Shown in pieces: positions 28,232 to 36,644 of a stretch of DNA of 55,110 bases. The notes under the pieces are model-generated. The model did no database searches. It was not told the origin of the DNA and saw only the letters and a program-made list of their open reading frames with translations. The position numbers and the translations under genes were made by a program. The stretch is from Clostridiales bacterium (GTDB lineage Bacteria > Bacillota > Clostridia > Clostridiales > Clostridiaceae). The DNA is taken from the NCBI GenBank assembly GCA_012519845.1, contig JAAYPK010000077.1, positions 1 through 55,110 on the forward strand. Reading direction: 5' to 3'. Positions within the stretch are counted from its first letter, which is position 1. The number at the start of each line of letters is the position of its first letter.

Positions 28232-28264
28232 GAATATTATACAATATTCAATTTTTCATATCAA
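28232..28264 (-). promoter_or_regulatory. Promoter with inverted repeat upstream of the TSCPD gene
   Basis: On the minus strand TTGATA (28264-28259), 17 bases, TATAAT (28241-28236). GAATATT at 28232-28238 and AATATTC at 28243-28249 form an imperfect 18-base palindrome over the -10 box. This could be an operator. Confidence 0.65.
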
Positions 28265-28357
28265 TGTGTAGTATAGCTAATAGAATAAAACTGTCCCATT
28301 AATAAAGTGAAGGCATATATTGTAAGTAAATACCGATTATTATAAAGGGGGATGTAA

Positions 28358-29236
28358 ATGGCTATTTTATTAGTATGTAATACTGGAATAGATAAAGTAA
28401 GTATTATTAATTTAGAAAATAATAAAGTTGAAGAATGCCCTCTTTATTTAGGAGATAGACCAGTAGGACCATATGGAATTGCCTGCTACAATAATATAAT
28501 ATATACTGCTAATAATTATAATAATTCCATATCAATAATTAATTTAGATAAAAAAAAAGAAATTAGTAATATTTATGTAGGTGCACATCCAAATGATATT
28601 AAAGTATTTAAGGACAAGGTGTATATTATTTGTGGTGATTCTAATTCATTAAGTGTAATGGATTTATTTACTATGGAAAGAATGATAAATTTAAAATTAG
28701 ATGGCTATCCACATAGTATTGCAATTAATGAAAAAAAAGATTTATGCTATGTATGTAATACTGAAGGAAATAGTATTTCTGTAATTGATTGTTTAAAAGA
28801 TTACTTACTTGATAACATAAAGGTTGGAAATAATCCTACGAAAATTATATTATCAAAAAATAAAAAAATATTGTATATTTGTGAAAGCAATTTTGAAAAA
28901 TGCACAGATGGATTTATTTTAGGTATGTCTACTGAAACTAATGAAGTGTTATATAAAATAAAAGTAGGACTTTATCCTGTAGACATCTATGAGGACAAAA
29001 ACAAATTATACGTGGCGAATTTAGGTGAAGGATCTATAAGTGTTGTTGATAAAAAGAAATTACAAGAAGAAGGTAAAATAAAGGTTGGTGGCTCACCAAT
29101 TGGTGTAATTAAGTATGAAAATACTATATATTATTCAGATTATTATAAGGGGAATATTTATTCTATAGATTTAAAAAGTACAGAAATAAAAAGCATTGCA
29201 TCAGGAAAAGAGCCTAATGCAATGACTATTATTTAG
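28358..29236 (+). CDS. YncE-like YVTN beta-propeller protein
   Basis: A 292-residue protein built of about six or seven repeats of roughly 40 residues, each with an N-S-I-S-V/I-I-D/N-L core and an exposed strand ending in V-G. Examples are NSISIINLDKKKEISNIYVG, NSISVIDCLKDYLLDNIKVG and GSISVVDKKKLQEEGKIKVG. This is the YVTN/YncE beta-propeller pattern. There is no signal peptide, so it is probably cytoplasmic or a spore component. Propellers bind proteins or ligands and no enzyme residues are seen. ATG 28358 has AAAGGGGGA. The end overlaps the convergent DUF4364 gene by eight bases. Confidence 0.85.
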   Translation: MAILLVCNTGIDKVSIINLENNKVEECPLYLGDRPVGPYGIACYNNIIYTANNYNNSISIINLDKKKEISNIYVGAHPNDIKVFKDKVYIICGDSNSLSVMDLFTMERMINLKLDGYPHSIAINEKKDLCYVCNTEGNSISVIDCLKDYLLDNIKVGNNPTKIILSKNKKILYICESNFEKCTDGFILGMSTETNEVLYKIKVGLYPVDIYEDKNKLYVANLGEGSISVVDKKKLQEEGKIKVGGSPIGVIKYENTIYYSDYYKGNIYSIDLKSTEIKSIASGKEPNAMTII

Positions 29237-29765
29237 AATCATCATTAAAAAATAAATTCATAATCTCATTATATATTGAGGAATAATTTTCATTCCACTT
29301 ATTACAAAGTGATATAGCATGTTTTTTAGTTGGAACAGAAACTTTTAAATCAATTAATAGGTGCTCATCTTCAAAAGCTTTTAAATTAACTAGAAAATCT
29401 TCTTCGTTAATAGGAGTATAATCACTTTGAATAGTAAGCTCTTTTCTTATTGAATCTATTTTATCATTTATATATGTGTCTATTATTAATATTTTAGAAG
29501 GGGAAATACGGTTCTTAAAGAAAGATAAGACGTTTTCTCCTTTTTCAGTTAATGTCAATAAATTCTTATCATTAATTTTTTTATAATGTATAAATTCCGA
29601 TGTATCTAATTCACTAATATATTGCTGAAGAGTAAAATAATTAATTAAATTATTCTCTAATACTATTTCAGTTAGTTGAGAGTTAGAAATTGGTTCTTTT
29701 AATGTACTTAATATATATAAAAGCAAAAGCTTGTTTTCTGCTAAATCAGAAGTATTTTCAAACAT
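29229..29765 (-). CDS. DUF4364 family winged-helix protein
   Basis: A 178-residue protein of the clostridial DUF4364 family. The N-terminal 80 residues form a winged-helix-like region: NKLLLLYILSTLKEPISNSQ, a helix with FTLQQYISEL, then a wing LLTLTEKGENVL. The C-terminal half is a mixed domain of unknown role with EDEHLLIDLKVSVPTKKHA. A DNA-binding role is likely from the fold, but no target is known. It is divergent from the PdaB-like gene. Three copies of an AATATTGAAT element lie in the shared 132-base intergenic region. The start ATG at 29765 has GGAGG in front (TCCTCC on the plus strand). Confidence 0.88.
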   Translation of the reverse strand: MFENTSDLAENKLLLLYILSTLKEPISNSQLTEIVLENNLINYFTLQQYISELDTSEFIHYKKINDKNLLTLTEKGENVLSFFKNRISPSKILIIDTYINDKIDSIRKELTIQSDYTPINEEDFLVNLKAFEDEHLLIDLKVSVPTKKHAISLCNKWNENYSSIYNEIMNLFFNDDSK

Positions 29766-29830
29766 CTCTATCCTCCATTTTATAAGAAAATATATTTGTA
29801 TTATACCATAAATAAAATAATAGCGCTAAA

Positions 29831-29886
29831 AATATTCAATTTCTATTTTAAAAAATATTGAATATACTATTAGAAAATATTGAATA
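29831..29886. repeat. Three AATATTGAAT elements at about 22-base spacing
   Basis: AATATTCAAT (29831-29840, inverted), AATATTGAATAT (29854-29865) and AATATTGAATA (29876-29886) lie in the divergent intergenic region. Centre spacings are about 23 and 22 bases, close to two helical turns. An AATATTCAAT also occurs at 28243-28252 in the TSCPD promoter. Confidence 0.4.
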
Positions 29887-29897
29887 AGGTGAAAATT

Positions 29898-30662
29898 TTG
29901 AGTTGGAGAAAGAAGAAAAGTATAATAAGTATTTTGTTTTTTCTATTTTTGATTATAGCTTCATATTTTCAAATAGATAAAGAAATTAACACAAATATGA
30001 ATACTGATGATATGCCTATATATTCAGTTGATACAAATGAAAGAAAAATATCATTAACTTTTGATATAAATTGGGCTGAGAAAGACAATATATACAGCAT
30101 ATTAGATACTTTAGATAAATATAATGTTAAAGGTACATTTTTCATTATAGGATCTTGGGTAGAATATACTCCAGAAAATATAGAAAAATTAAAAGCTATT
30201 TATGGAAGGGGGCATGAAATAGGAAATCATAGTTTTAAACATCCGTTATTTTCTAAAATAGGAAATGACAACATTAAGAATGAATTAAAAAAAACAGATG
30301 AAGTAATTGAAAAATATACAGGAGAAAAAACAAAGCTGTTTAGATTTCCAAGCGGGGATTATGATAAAAGATCATGTAAAGCGGTAGTGGAGGCAGGATA
30401 TATTCCAATACAATGGGATGTGGATTCTGTTGACTGGAAGGAACTTGGAGAAGAGGTGGAATATAATAGGGTAATAAAAGGTGTAAAGCCTGGATCTATA
30501 ATTTTGTTTCATAATAATACAAAATATACACCTAAAAATTTAGAAAGAATTTTAAAAAAATTAACAGAAGAAGGATATGAATGTGTAAAAATTGGAGAAT
30601 TAATATATACAGAAAATGGGTATATTGATGGTAATGGTAAGCAGTATATAAAAAATTTTTAA
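29898..30662 (+). CDS. PdaB-like polysaccharide deacetylase, sporulation type
   Basis: Membrane-anchored NodB-domain protein. One N-terminal hydrophobic helix (about residues 6-22, IISILFFLFLIIASYF) is followed by the deacetylase domain. Motifs are LTFDINWAEKD (motif 1, in the PdaB form in place of TFDDG), EIGNHSFKHP (motif 2, two His), RFPSGDYDKRS (motif 3), WDVDSVDW (motif 4) and IILFHNN (motif 5). PdaB is needed for spore stability in Bacillus, so a sporulation role is likely. I prefer the TTG start at 29898, which has AAGGTGA five bases upstream (254 residues). The upstream TTG at 29880 has no ribosome binding site. Confidence 0.87.
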   Translation: MSWRKKKSIISILFFLFLIIASYFQIDKEINTNMNTDDMPIYSVDTNERKISLTFDINWAEKDNIYSILDTLDKYNVKGTFFIIGSWVEYTPENIEKLKAIYGRGHEIGNHSFKHPLFSKIGNDNIKNELKKTDEVIEKYTGEKTKLFRFPSGDYDKRSCKAVVEAGYIPIQWDVDSVDWKELGEEVEYNRVIKGVKPGSIILFHNNTKYTPKNLERILKKLTEEGYECVKIGELIYTENGYIDGNGKQYIKNF

Positions 30663-30669
30663 AAAATAA

Positions 30670-30697
30670 TTGAAATATTCCGTATATGTATTATAAT
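30670..30697 (+). promoter_or_regulatory. Promoter of the SSB-like gene
   Basis: TTGAAA at 30670-30675, 16 bases, TATAAT at 30692-30697. Confidence 0.7.
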
Positions 30698-30765
30698 GGA
30701 AATAGTACTACGGGGACTTCTTTATTTAATTAAAAATATTAATACAAATGGAGAGAGGGGTAACA

Positions 30766-31428
30766 ATGGATAATTTATTGTTAAATAACAAGATTTATCT
30801 TGAAGGAAAGGTAGCATCTGAGTTAGAATTCAGTCATGAAATGTATGGAGAAGGTTTTTATAGCTTTAATATTGAAGTTATGAGGTTAAGTGATTCTGTG
30901 GATTATTTAAATATAACTGTTTCTGAAAGACTATTAAACGGATTTGATTTATCAATGGGTAAGGAAATAATAGTTGAGGGACAATTAAGATCATATAATA
31001 AATTTCTAGATGGATCTAATAAACTTATATTAACTGTATTTGCTAGAAATATTGAACCTTGCATAGAAAGAAGTAAGAATCCAAATGAAATATATTTAGA
31101 TGGATTTATTTGTAAAGAACCGGTGTATAGGACAACACCTTTTGGAAGAGAAATTGCAGATGTATTATTGGCTGTTAACAGAGCTTATAATAAATCAGAT
31201 TACATTCCAACTATAGCTTGGGGAAGAAACTCAAGATTTTGTCAAACATTAAGTGTAGGTGATAATATCAGAGTTTGGGGTAGATTACAAAGTAGAGAAT
31301 ATCAAAAAAAGATATCAGATACTGATGTAATTAAGAAAGTAGCATATGAAGTATCAATTTCTAAAATGGAAAAGGTAGATAAAGAAGCTACTAATAGTAC
31401 TACTGACGATGAATTAGGTGCGGTATAA
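30766..31428 (+). CDS. Single-stranded DNA-binding protein with two OB folds
   Basis: A 220-residue clostridial SSB-like protein. It holds two tandem OB-fold units: residues about 5-100, with KIYLEGKVASELEFSHE and GKEIIVEGQLRSYNKF, and about 108-205, with EIYLDGFICKEPVYRTTPFG and GDNIRVWGRLQSREYQ. The second unit keeps the SSB pattern TPFGREIADVLLAVNRAY. The C-terminus is DDELGAV, lacking the usual acidic DDIPF tip. The role could be in replication, repair or competence; the main SSB is expected elsewhere. ATG 30766 follows GAGAGGGG; an in-frame ATG at 30748 would overlap the site. A separate promoter and a strong terminator make it monocistronic. Confidence 0.85.
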   Translation: MDNLLLNNKIYLEGKVASELEFSHEMYGEGFYSFNIEVMRLSDSVDYLNITVSERLLNGFDLSMGKEIIVEGQLRSYNKFLDGSNKLILTVFARNIEPCIERSKNPNEIYLDGFICKEPVYRTTPFGREIADVLLAVNRAYNKSDYIPTIAWGRNSRFCQTLSVGDNIRVWGRLQSREYQKKISDTDVIKKVAYEVSISKMEKVDKEATNSTTDDELGAV

Positions 31429-31464
31429 ATTAAAGAGGCTGTAGCAAAAACAGTAAAAAAATAA

Positions 31465-31502
31465 AAGCATCATTATTTATGCAAATAATGATGCTTTTTT
31501 AT
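31465..31502 (+). terminator. Terminator after the SSB-like gene
   Basis: AAGCATCATTATTT at 31465-31478 and AAATAATGATGCTT at 31483-31496 form a perfect 14-base stem with a four-base loop, then TTTTTA. Confidence 0.93.
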
Positions 31503-31555
31503 TCTTTAGGAAATTATATTAATTTCTAACTTGTTGATAGACTATAATTTTATGC

Positions 31556-32269
31556 TTATGTACTTCGTAAATCTTCTAATAGTGAGGTTTTACTTTTAGT
31601 TTTTTCATCTACAGTTTTTATTATTTTTGCCGGAACGCCACAAACCACAACATTTTCAGGAACATTTTTTGTTACTATAGCACCAGCTGCAATAACAGAA
31701 TTTTTTCCAATTTTAATACCTTCAAGTATAACAGAATTAGCACCAATCATGACATTATCACCAATTTCACAAGAATCCATACTTGGGGGTTCTAGTACCC
31801 CGGCTATAACAGCTCCTGCGCCAATATGAACATTTTTACCAATTTTACATCTTGCTCCAACAACAGCATTCATATCTATCATTGAATTTTCACCTATTAT
31901 TGCTCCAATATTAATGATTGCGCCCATCATAACAACAACATTTTTATTAATTGTTGCATATTCTCTTATTATTGCACCAGGTTCAATTCTTGCATTAAGT
32001 TTACATAAGTCAATCATTTTAATTGCAGAATTCCTTCTATCTATTTCAATTCTGTAATTATTAATAAGACTTTTATTCTTTACTATTAGGGGGTATATAT
32101 CATCATATTCACCAAATAAAATATAAAAGTTATTACCTCCATACCATTCTATATTTTTTATATCCATACTATTTATTTCGCCATTTATATAAACTTTTAA
32201 TGGAGTTGATTTTTTGGAATGTTTTATAAATTTAGCCAAATCGTAAGGATTAGAAAAATCATAATTCAC
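31556..32269 (-). CDS. dapH: Tetrahydrodipicolinate N-acetyltransferase
   Basis: Hexapeptide-repeat acyltransferase of the acetylase branch of lysine/diaminopimelate synthesis. It acetylates tetrahydrodipicolinate with acetyl-CoA. The N-terminal domain reads [20 protein letters not shown], typical of DapH. It is followed by a left-handed beta helix with repeats such as [18 protein letters not shown] and [14 protein letters not shown], and by the end [10 protein letters not shown] place the start at GTG 32269, preceded by AGGATG (237 residues, the family length). The ATG at 32293 has no ribosome binding site and lies at a possible -10 box. It is on the same strand as dapB and dapA, separated by a small spore-type gene. 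Confidence 0.93.
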   Translation of the reverse strand: MNYDFSNPYDLAKFIKHSKKSTPLKVYINGEINSMDIKNIEWYGGNNFYILFGEYDDIYPLIVKNKSLINNYRIEIDRRNSAIKMIDLCKLNARIEPGAIIREYATINKNVVVMMGAIINIGAIIGENSMIDMNAVVGARCKIGKNVHIGAGAVIAGVLEPPSMDSCEIGDNVMIGANSVILEGIKIGKNSVIAAGAIVTKNVPENVVVCGVPAKIIKTVDEKTKSKTSLLEDLRST

Positions 32270-32295
32270 TAAACCACATCCTGTTTTTATCATTC

Positions 32296-32350
32296 ATTAT
32301 ATAAATATGATTTCTAGCAAAATACATTACAAAAAATATTCTGCTAGAAA
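32296..32350 (-). promoter_or_regulatory. Inverted repeat and possible -10 box upstream of dapH
   Basis: TTTCTAGCA at 32311-32319 and TGCTAGAAA at 32342-32350 are exact reverse complements with a 22-base loop. Neither side is followed by a T-run on the transcribed strand, so it is not a typical terminator. A TATAAT on the minus strand (32301-32296) would place the transcription start just before the GTG at 32269. Its -35 is poor. Confidence 0.35.
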
Positions 32351-32363
32351 AATAAAATAAATT

Positions 32364-32519
32364 TTAATTAATATGCTGAGAGGAAAAACCTTCTCTTTTT
32401 ATAGAGTGTTTTTTGTTAGTTCTATTATGATTTTTCCCTTCTTCACTAGTAATGGGGGTTTGATAATTACATTTTTCCATTCTTGATATTTTATTATCAG
32501 GTTGGCTATCTTTTGTCAT
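32364..32519 (-). CDS. 51-residue hydrophilic protein with forespore-type promoter
   Basis: A very polar 51-residue protein, MTKDSQPDNKISRMEKCNYQ at the start and GFSSQHIN at the end. It is rich in Lys, Asn, Ser and Gln, probably disordered, with one Cys. The start ATG 32519 has TAGGAGTG seven bases upstream; a longer frame to 32591 adds only a hydrophobic tail encoded upstream of that site and of the promoter. A sigma-G/F-like promoter at 32550-32578 gives a leader of about 25 bases. This supports a minor small spore protein, though no SASP motif is visible. It sits between dapB and dapH, on their strand but apparently with its own timing. Confidence 0.65.
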   Translation of the reverse strand: MTKDSQPDNKISRMEKCNYQTPITSEEGKNHNRTNKKHSIKREGFSSQHIN

Positions 32520-32549
32520 TATAATCACTCCTATAATAGTATTCTTAAT

Positions 32550-32578
32550 TAGTATGTGAAAAAGAATAAATTTTATTA
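32550..32578 (-). promoter_or_regulatory. Sigma-G/F-type promoter of the 51-residue gene
   Basis: On the minus strand, CTAATA (the TAATA part at 32578-32574), 17 bases, then CATACTA (32556-32550). The -10 matches the sigma-G consensus CATNNTA exactly; the -35 has one mismatch to GNATA. Confidence 0.55.
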
Positions 32579-32647
32579 GGATAGAAATCACAGATTTCTT
32601 ACATTTTAAATTTCACATTTTTAATTAATTAATTCTTTTATGAAAAA

Positions 32648-32698
32648 ATAATAAAAAAACTATGGTTAACAGAGATTTTTATCCCTCTAAACCATAGC
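32648..32698 (-). terminator. Terminator of the dapA-dapB unit
   Basis: On the minus strand, GCTATGGTTTAGAGGG... pairs with ...TCTCTGTTAACCATAG (32698-32660, short internal mismatches), followed by TTTTTTTATTATTTTTT. Confidence 0.85.
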
Positions 32699-32716
32699 TT
32701 TTAATAATTATTTTCT

Positions 32717-33469
32717 TTATAGATTTATTACATCATCCATATTATATAGTCCTGGCTTTGTAATTTTACTCATATACTCACAGGCTTTAAGTGCGCCAAC
32801 TGCAAATACTTCTCTTGAAATAGCTTTATGGCTTAATTCTATAACTTCTCCAGTACCTGCAAAAATTACATCGTGATCTCCAACAATAGATCCACCTCTA
32901 ACAGCGTGAATACCAATTTCATTTTGTTCTCTTTTAGAGCTGCCACTTCTACCATTTACATAAACAATGTCATCCTTTAGTGAGTCTTTAATTGTATCGG
33001 CTAATAATAGTGCAGTTCCACTTGGAGCATCTACTTTTTGATTATGATGTTTTTCAACAATTTCAATGTCGTAGTTACCGTAAAGAAGAGGGGCAACTTT
33101 TTTTAATAATGAATTAATTAGGTTTATACCTAGAGACATATTTGCAGATCTGAATAAAGGAAGAGATTTACTTTTTTCTGAAATAAGGTTTAAATCTTCT
33201 TCTGAAAAACCTGTTGAACATATTACAAGTGGCTTTTTAGTTTTTTCTGTTAAGGTAAGCAGGTCATTTAATGCATCAGCTCTAGAAAAATCTAATAAAA
33301 CATCATAATCAATATTTACTTCTTCAGCAGATTTAAAAATCTTCAAATCTGTATTACCTGGGAATTTATCAATTCCTGCTACAATCTCTAAATTGTTAAA
33401 TTGAGCAGCTGAATTTATAACCATTTTCCCCATTTTACCTGAACATCCATTTAAAATTACTTTAATCAT
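32717..33469 (-). CDS. dapB: 4-Hydroxy-tetrahydrodipicolinate reductase
   Basis: Reduces the DapA product to tetrahydrodipicolinate with NAD(P)H, in the lysine and diaminopimelate pathway. The N-terminal Rossmann motif reads [14 protein letters not shown] (a GxxGxMG type). The catalytic region is [20 protein letters not shown], containing the conserved His and Lys. [18 protein letters not shown] and a final [11 protein letters not shown] match the family. The length of 250 residues is normal. ATG 33469 has AGGAGG upstream and follows dapA by nine bases, so the two form an operon. The dipicolinate of spores branches off at this enzyme's substrate. Confidence 0.97.
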   Translation of the reverse strand: MIKVILNGCSGKMGKMVINSAAQFNNLEIVAGIDKFPGNTDLKIFKSAEEVNIDYDVLLDFSRADALNDLLTLTEKTKKPLVICSTGFSEEDLNLISEKSKSLPLFRSANMSLGINLINSLLKKVAPLLYGNYDIEIVEKHHNQKVDAPSGTALLLADTIKDSLKDDIVYVNGRSGSSKREQNEIGIHAVRGGSIVGDHDVIFAGTGEVIELSHKAISREVFAVGALKACEYMSKITKPGLYNMDDVINL

Positions 33470-33478
33470 AAGTACCTC

Positions 33479-34357
33479 CTAAATAAAATTATATTTTATT
33501 AATATATTTTTTAATGTTAATAGGTTAGTTTCCTCCATTTCAAATAATGGAAGTCTTAAAGGACCAACTTCCTTACCTATTAAATTTAATGCATTTTTTA
33601 TTGGAATTGGATTGGTTTCTATAAATAAGCCGTTAATTAATTCTAAATAATCTAGCTGAATCTTTAGTGCTTCTGAAATATTATTATTTAAATATTTGGA
33701 AACCATTTCGTGAATTACTTTTGGACAAATGTTTGCAGCAACAGAAATTACTCCAGATCCACCTAAGGACATTATTGGTATAATTTGATCATCATTACCA
33801 GAATAAATATCAATATTATCATTAACTAATGCTTTCATTTTCACCACTTGACTTATATTTCCACTAGCTTCTTTAATAGCAGTTACATTTTTTAATTTAC
33901 TTAATTCTAATAATTGAGCAGGGGTTATGTTCACTCCTGTTCTAGATGGAACATTATATAGAATTATAGGTGTGCTAACAGCATTGGAAATTGATTTGAA
34001 ATGTTCAATTAGTCCTTTTGAATTAGTTTTGTTGTAATAAGGGGTAATTACTAAAAGCCCATCTACCCCTACTGATTCTGCATATTCTGACATTTCAATT
34101 GAAGCCATTGTATTGTTAGAACCAGTACCTGCAATTACTGGAATCCTTTTATTAACAGTGTCAACAGTAAATTTAATAACTTCTTTTTTTTCAGTAGTAG
34201 TCATTGTAGTTGCTTCACCTGTTGTACCACAAATTATTATTGCATCTGTACCTTCTGAAATTTGCCAGTTAATTAATTCTTCTAACTTTAAATAATTAAC
34301 TTTGTTATCTTTAAAGGGTGTTATTAGTGCCACTCCAGAGCCTTTGAAAATTGACAT
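33479..34357 (-). CDS. dapA: 4-Hydroxy-tetrahydrodipicolinate synthase
   Basis: Condenses pyruvate with aspartate semialdehyde, the first committed step to lysine, diaminopimelate and dipicolinate. It is a TIM-barrel enzyme of 292 residues. The Schiff-base Lys lies in [10 protein letters not shown], the catalytic Tyr in [11 protein letters not shown], and the substrate-binding [10 protein letters not shown] is near residue 45. The start is ATG 34357; an ATG six codons earlier runs through the ribosome binding site GGAGG. No lysine riboswitch is visible in the short upstream region. It is divergent from an SASP gene and heads the dapA-dapB unit. Confidence 0.97.
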   Translation of the reverse strand: MSIFKGSGVALITPFKDNKVNYLKLEELINWQISEGTDAIIICGTTGEATTMTTTEKKEVIKFTVDTVNKRIPVIAGTGSNNTMASIEMSEYAESVGVDGLLVITPYYNKTNSKGLIEHFKSISNAVSTPIILYNVPSRTGVNITPAQLLELSKLKNVTAIKEASGNISQVVKMKALVNDNIDIYSGNDDQIIPIMSLGGSGVISVAANICPKVIHEMVSKYLNNNISEALKIQLDYLELINGLFIETNPIPIKNALNLIGKEVGPLRLPLFEMEETNLLTLKNILIKYNFI

Positions 34358-34473
34358 CTGAAATCCTCCAATCATATTTTCTTTCTTATACTAATATACA
34401 ACATTATGAAGGTAATTGCTATTTTTATTCTTTATATGTAAATATAACTTATAAATAAAAATAGAAAATATGA

Positions 34474-34502
34474 GAATAAAAACTACTGAATTTGAAATAA
34501 TA
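34474..34502 (+). promoter_or_regulatory. Candidate sigma-G promoter of the SASP gene
   Basis: GAATA at 34474-34478, 17 bases, AATAATA at 34496-34502. The -10 has one mismatch to CATNNTA. The location agrees with a gene expected to be expressed in the forespore. Confidence 0.45.
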
Positions 34503-34523
34503 AGATAGAAAGGTGGGATTATT

Positions 34524-34781
34524 TTGAGCAAAACTCCTTTAAAAAAAATAATTAAAGCTAAATTAAATAGAAACAAAGACCTTACAGAGGATGAACTTTT
34601 AAGGGAAAAAATAAAATATGAAATTGCAGAGGAACTTGGTCTTAAGGATAAAGTTGATAAACTTGGTTGGGGAGGATTAACATCAGAAGAAACAGGTAGA
34701 ATTGGTGGGCTTATGACTAAAAGAAAAAAGAAAATGAATATACCAACTAATGAGGAGATTATTAAAAAGGAAAAAAATTGA
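34524..34781 (+). CDS. Alpha/beta-type small acid-soluble spore protein, minor class
   Basis: An 85-residue DNA-binding spore protein. The SASP core KYEIAEELGLKDKV (the first conserved segment) and LTSEETGRIGGLMTKRKK (second, near the end) are present. GWGGL in the middle resembles the SspF-type minor class. A Lys-rich N-terminal extension (KKIIKAKLNRNK) makes it longer than major SASPs, which are about 60-70 residues. It would coat and protect spore DNA. The start is TTG 34524 (GTGGGATTATT before, AAAGGTGGG as ribosome binding site). A promoter of the next gene overlaps its stop codon. Confidence 0.88.
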   Translation: MSKTPLKKIIKAKLNRNKDLTEDELLREKIKYEIAEELGLKDKVDKLGWGGLTSEETGRIGGLMTKRKKKMNIPTNEEIIKKEKN

Positions 34782-34806
34782 CTAAACTTAATATAAGCTA
34801 TAATAT
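34778..34806 (+). promoter_or_regulatory. Promoter of the methyltransferase gene
   Basis: TTGACT at 34778-34783 overlaps the SASP stop codon. It is followed by 17 bases and TAATAT at 34801-34806 (a TATAAT overlaps it at 34799). Confidence 0.65.
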
Positions 34807-34843
34807 ATTTGTAGTAAAAGATAATTACACAGGAGGGTATAAT

Positions 34844-35593
34844 ATGACCTACGGAGAATTTGCTAAAATATATGATGAACTTATTTGCGAAGATATTGAT
34901 TATAATTTAATAGAGAAAAAAATAATAAAAATTGCAGATGAATATAATTGTAGTAGGGATTATTATTTAGATGTAGCCTGTGGAACTGGAAATGTATCAA
35001 TAAAGATAGCTAGATATTTTCAATTAACATATTTAGTTGATTTATCTGAAGATATGCTACAAGAAGCTTATGAAAAATTTAAAAAACAAAGATCTAACAG
35101 CAAAATTATTTGTCAGGATATGAGAAGTTTATCATTAAACAAGAAATTTGATCTTATTACATGTGTTCTTGATTCTACAAACTACATATTAGAAATAGAA
35201 GATTTAGAAAAATATTTTTCTTGTATATATAATCATTTAAATGACAATGGTATATTTGTATTTGATATTAATTCATATTATAAACTAACTAAAATATTAG
35301 GGAATAACATTTTTACATATAATGAAGATGATGTATTTTATTCATGGGAAAATAATTTAGAAAATAACGTGGTTAATATGTATTTAACTTTCTTTGTTAA
35401 GAAGGGTGAATTGTATGAGCGTTTTGAAGAAGAACATTTTGAACGAGCTTATAAAGAAAAAGAAATAGAAGAGGCTTTAAGTAAAAGTGGACTTGTATTG
35501 TTAAAAAAATATAATGGTTATACTGAAAATGAAGTAAAAGAAGATAGTGAAAGAATACTTTATGTAGTTAAAAAGAAAGGAGTAAAGAAATAA
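34844..35593 (+). CDS. Class I SAM-dependent methyltransferase
   Basis: A 249-residue methyltransferase of the Rossmann class. Motif I is [16 protein letters not shown] and the following acidic strand end is [10 protein letters not shown]. Motif II lies in [10 protein letters not shown], and [14 protein letters not shown] matches post-I. The N-terminus [14 protein letters not shown] is that of the widespread clostridial 'methyltransferase' next to hslO. The substrate is unknown. ATG 34844 follows GGAGGG; the frame extension from 34778 overlaps the promoter and is rejected. Co-transcribed with hslO, which starts one base after its stop codon. Confidence 0.92.
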   Translation: MTYGEFAKIYDELICEDIDYNLIEKKIIKIADEYNCSRDYYLDVACGTGNVSIKIARYFQLTYLVDLSEDMLQEAYEKFKKQRSNSKIICQDMRSLSLNKKFDLITCVLDSTNYILEIEDLEKYFSCIYNHLNDNGIFVFDINSYYKLTKILGNNIFTYNEDDVFYSWENNLENNVVNMYLTFFVKKGELYERFEEEHFERAYKEKEIEEALSKSGLVLLKKYNGYTENEVKEDSERILYVVKKKGVKK

Positions 35594-35594
35594 T

Positions 35595-36479
35595 ATGCAG
35601 GATAAGATAGTAAAAGGTACAGCTAAGAATGGAATGATTAGAGTTATTGGAGCAATGACAACAAATTTAGTAAGTGAAGGAGTTAAAATTCATGAATGTA
35701 CTCCTGTTGCTTCAGCAGCTTTTGGTAGAATGTTAACTGCAGGATCATTAATAGGAAGCACTTTAAAAAGTGATAAAGAAGTAGTTACAATAAAAATAAA
35801 TGGTGGTGGACCTATTAATGGGATAACAGTTACTGCACACAATAATGGTGATGTTAAGGGGGTACTTGGAAATCCTTATGTGGATTTACCTTTGAATAAC
35901 AATGGAAAATTAGACGTAGGTGGTGCAGTAGGTAAAAATGGTCTTTTATATGTTATTAAAGATTTAGGATTAAAAGATCCATATGTTGGACAAGTGCCAA
36001 TACATTCAGGGGAAATTGCAGAAGATTTAACATATTATTTTACTATTTCTGAACAAACACCATCAGCAGTTTCTTTGGGAGTTTTAGTAGATAAAGATTT
36101 ATCCATAAAAGCTGCAGGGGGATTTATTATTCAAATGATGCCTGATGCAGATCCTTTACTAGCAGATTTGTTAATGTATAGGTTAGAAGAAATACCATCA
36201 ATTACATCAATGTTAAGTGAAGGAAAGGATATTAATGAAATATTAGAATATATATTTGAAGGAATGGAACTTAATATATTAGACACAATAGAGCCAAAAT
36301 ATAGTTGTAATTGTTCAAGAGAGAGAATAGAAAAGGCACTAATTAGTATAGGACAAAAGGAATTACAGGAAATTTACGATGAAAATAAAGAAGAAGAGAT
36401 AGTTTGTCATTTTTGTAATAAGAAATATAGATTTACTCATGAACAAATTGGTGATTTAATAAAGAAAGCTACGTTTTAA
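35595..36479 (+). CDS. hslO: Hsp33 redox-regulated chaperone
   Basis: Cytoplasmic holdase activated by oxidation. The N-terminal domain begins [17 protein letters not shown] and carries the linker region with [20 protein letters not shown]. The redox switch is a Zn site with CNC ([11 protein letters not shown]) and CHFC ([12 protein letters not shown]), so all four Cys are present. Its 294 residues are normal. The ATG at 35595 follows AAAGGAG by 11 bases and comes one base after the methyltransferase stop. A strong terminator follows. Confidence 0.97.
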   Translation: MQDKIVKGTAKNGMIRVIGAMTTNLVSEGVKIHECTPVASAAFGRMLTAGSLIGSTLKSDKEVVTIKINGGGPINGITVTAHNNGDVKGVLGNPYVDLPLNNNGKLDVGGAVGKNGLLYVIKDLGLKDPYVGQVPIHSGEIAEDLTYYFTISEQTPSAVSLGVLVDKDLSIKAAGGFIIQMMPDADPLLADLLMYRLEEIPSITSMLSEGKDINEILEYIFEGMELNILDTIEPKYSCNCSRERIEKALISIGQKELQEIYDENKEEEIVCHFCNKKYRFTHEQIGDLIKKATF

Positions 36480-36499
36480 TAATATTAGTATATAATAAA

Positions 36500-36535
36500 A
36501 GACTGAAGCCTAGGGAAAGGGCTTCAGTCTTTTAT
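36500..36535 (+). terminator. Terminator after hslO
   Basis: AGACTGAAGCC at 36500-36510 and GGCTTCAGTCT at 36520-36530 form a perfect 11-base stem, then TTTATTATT. Confidence 0.93.
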
Positions 36536-36644
36536 TATTCTTTAGGAAATTGGATTAACAGTCTAATTAATAAAATAACAAATTAGTGCTATTTTATAAA
36601 TTTAGAAACATTTTAATTAATAAAACGTAATATATAGGAAAAAG

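Noticed and set aside
32311-32350. Terminator for the 51-residue gene
   Set aside because: The stem is perfect but no T-run follows on the minus strand, so it is treated as a possible operator or RNA element instead.
34358-34523. Possible lysine riboswitch in front of dapA
   Set aside because: The divergent intergenic region is short and very AT-rich and lacks the conserved lysine-box blocks and a terminator.
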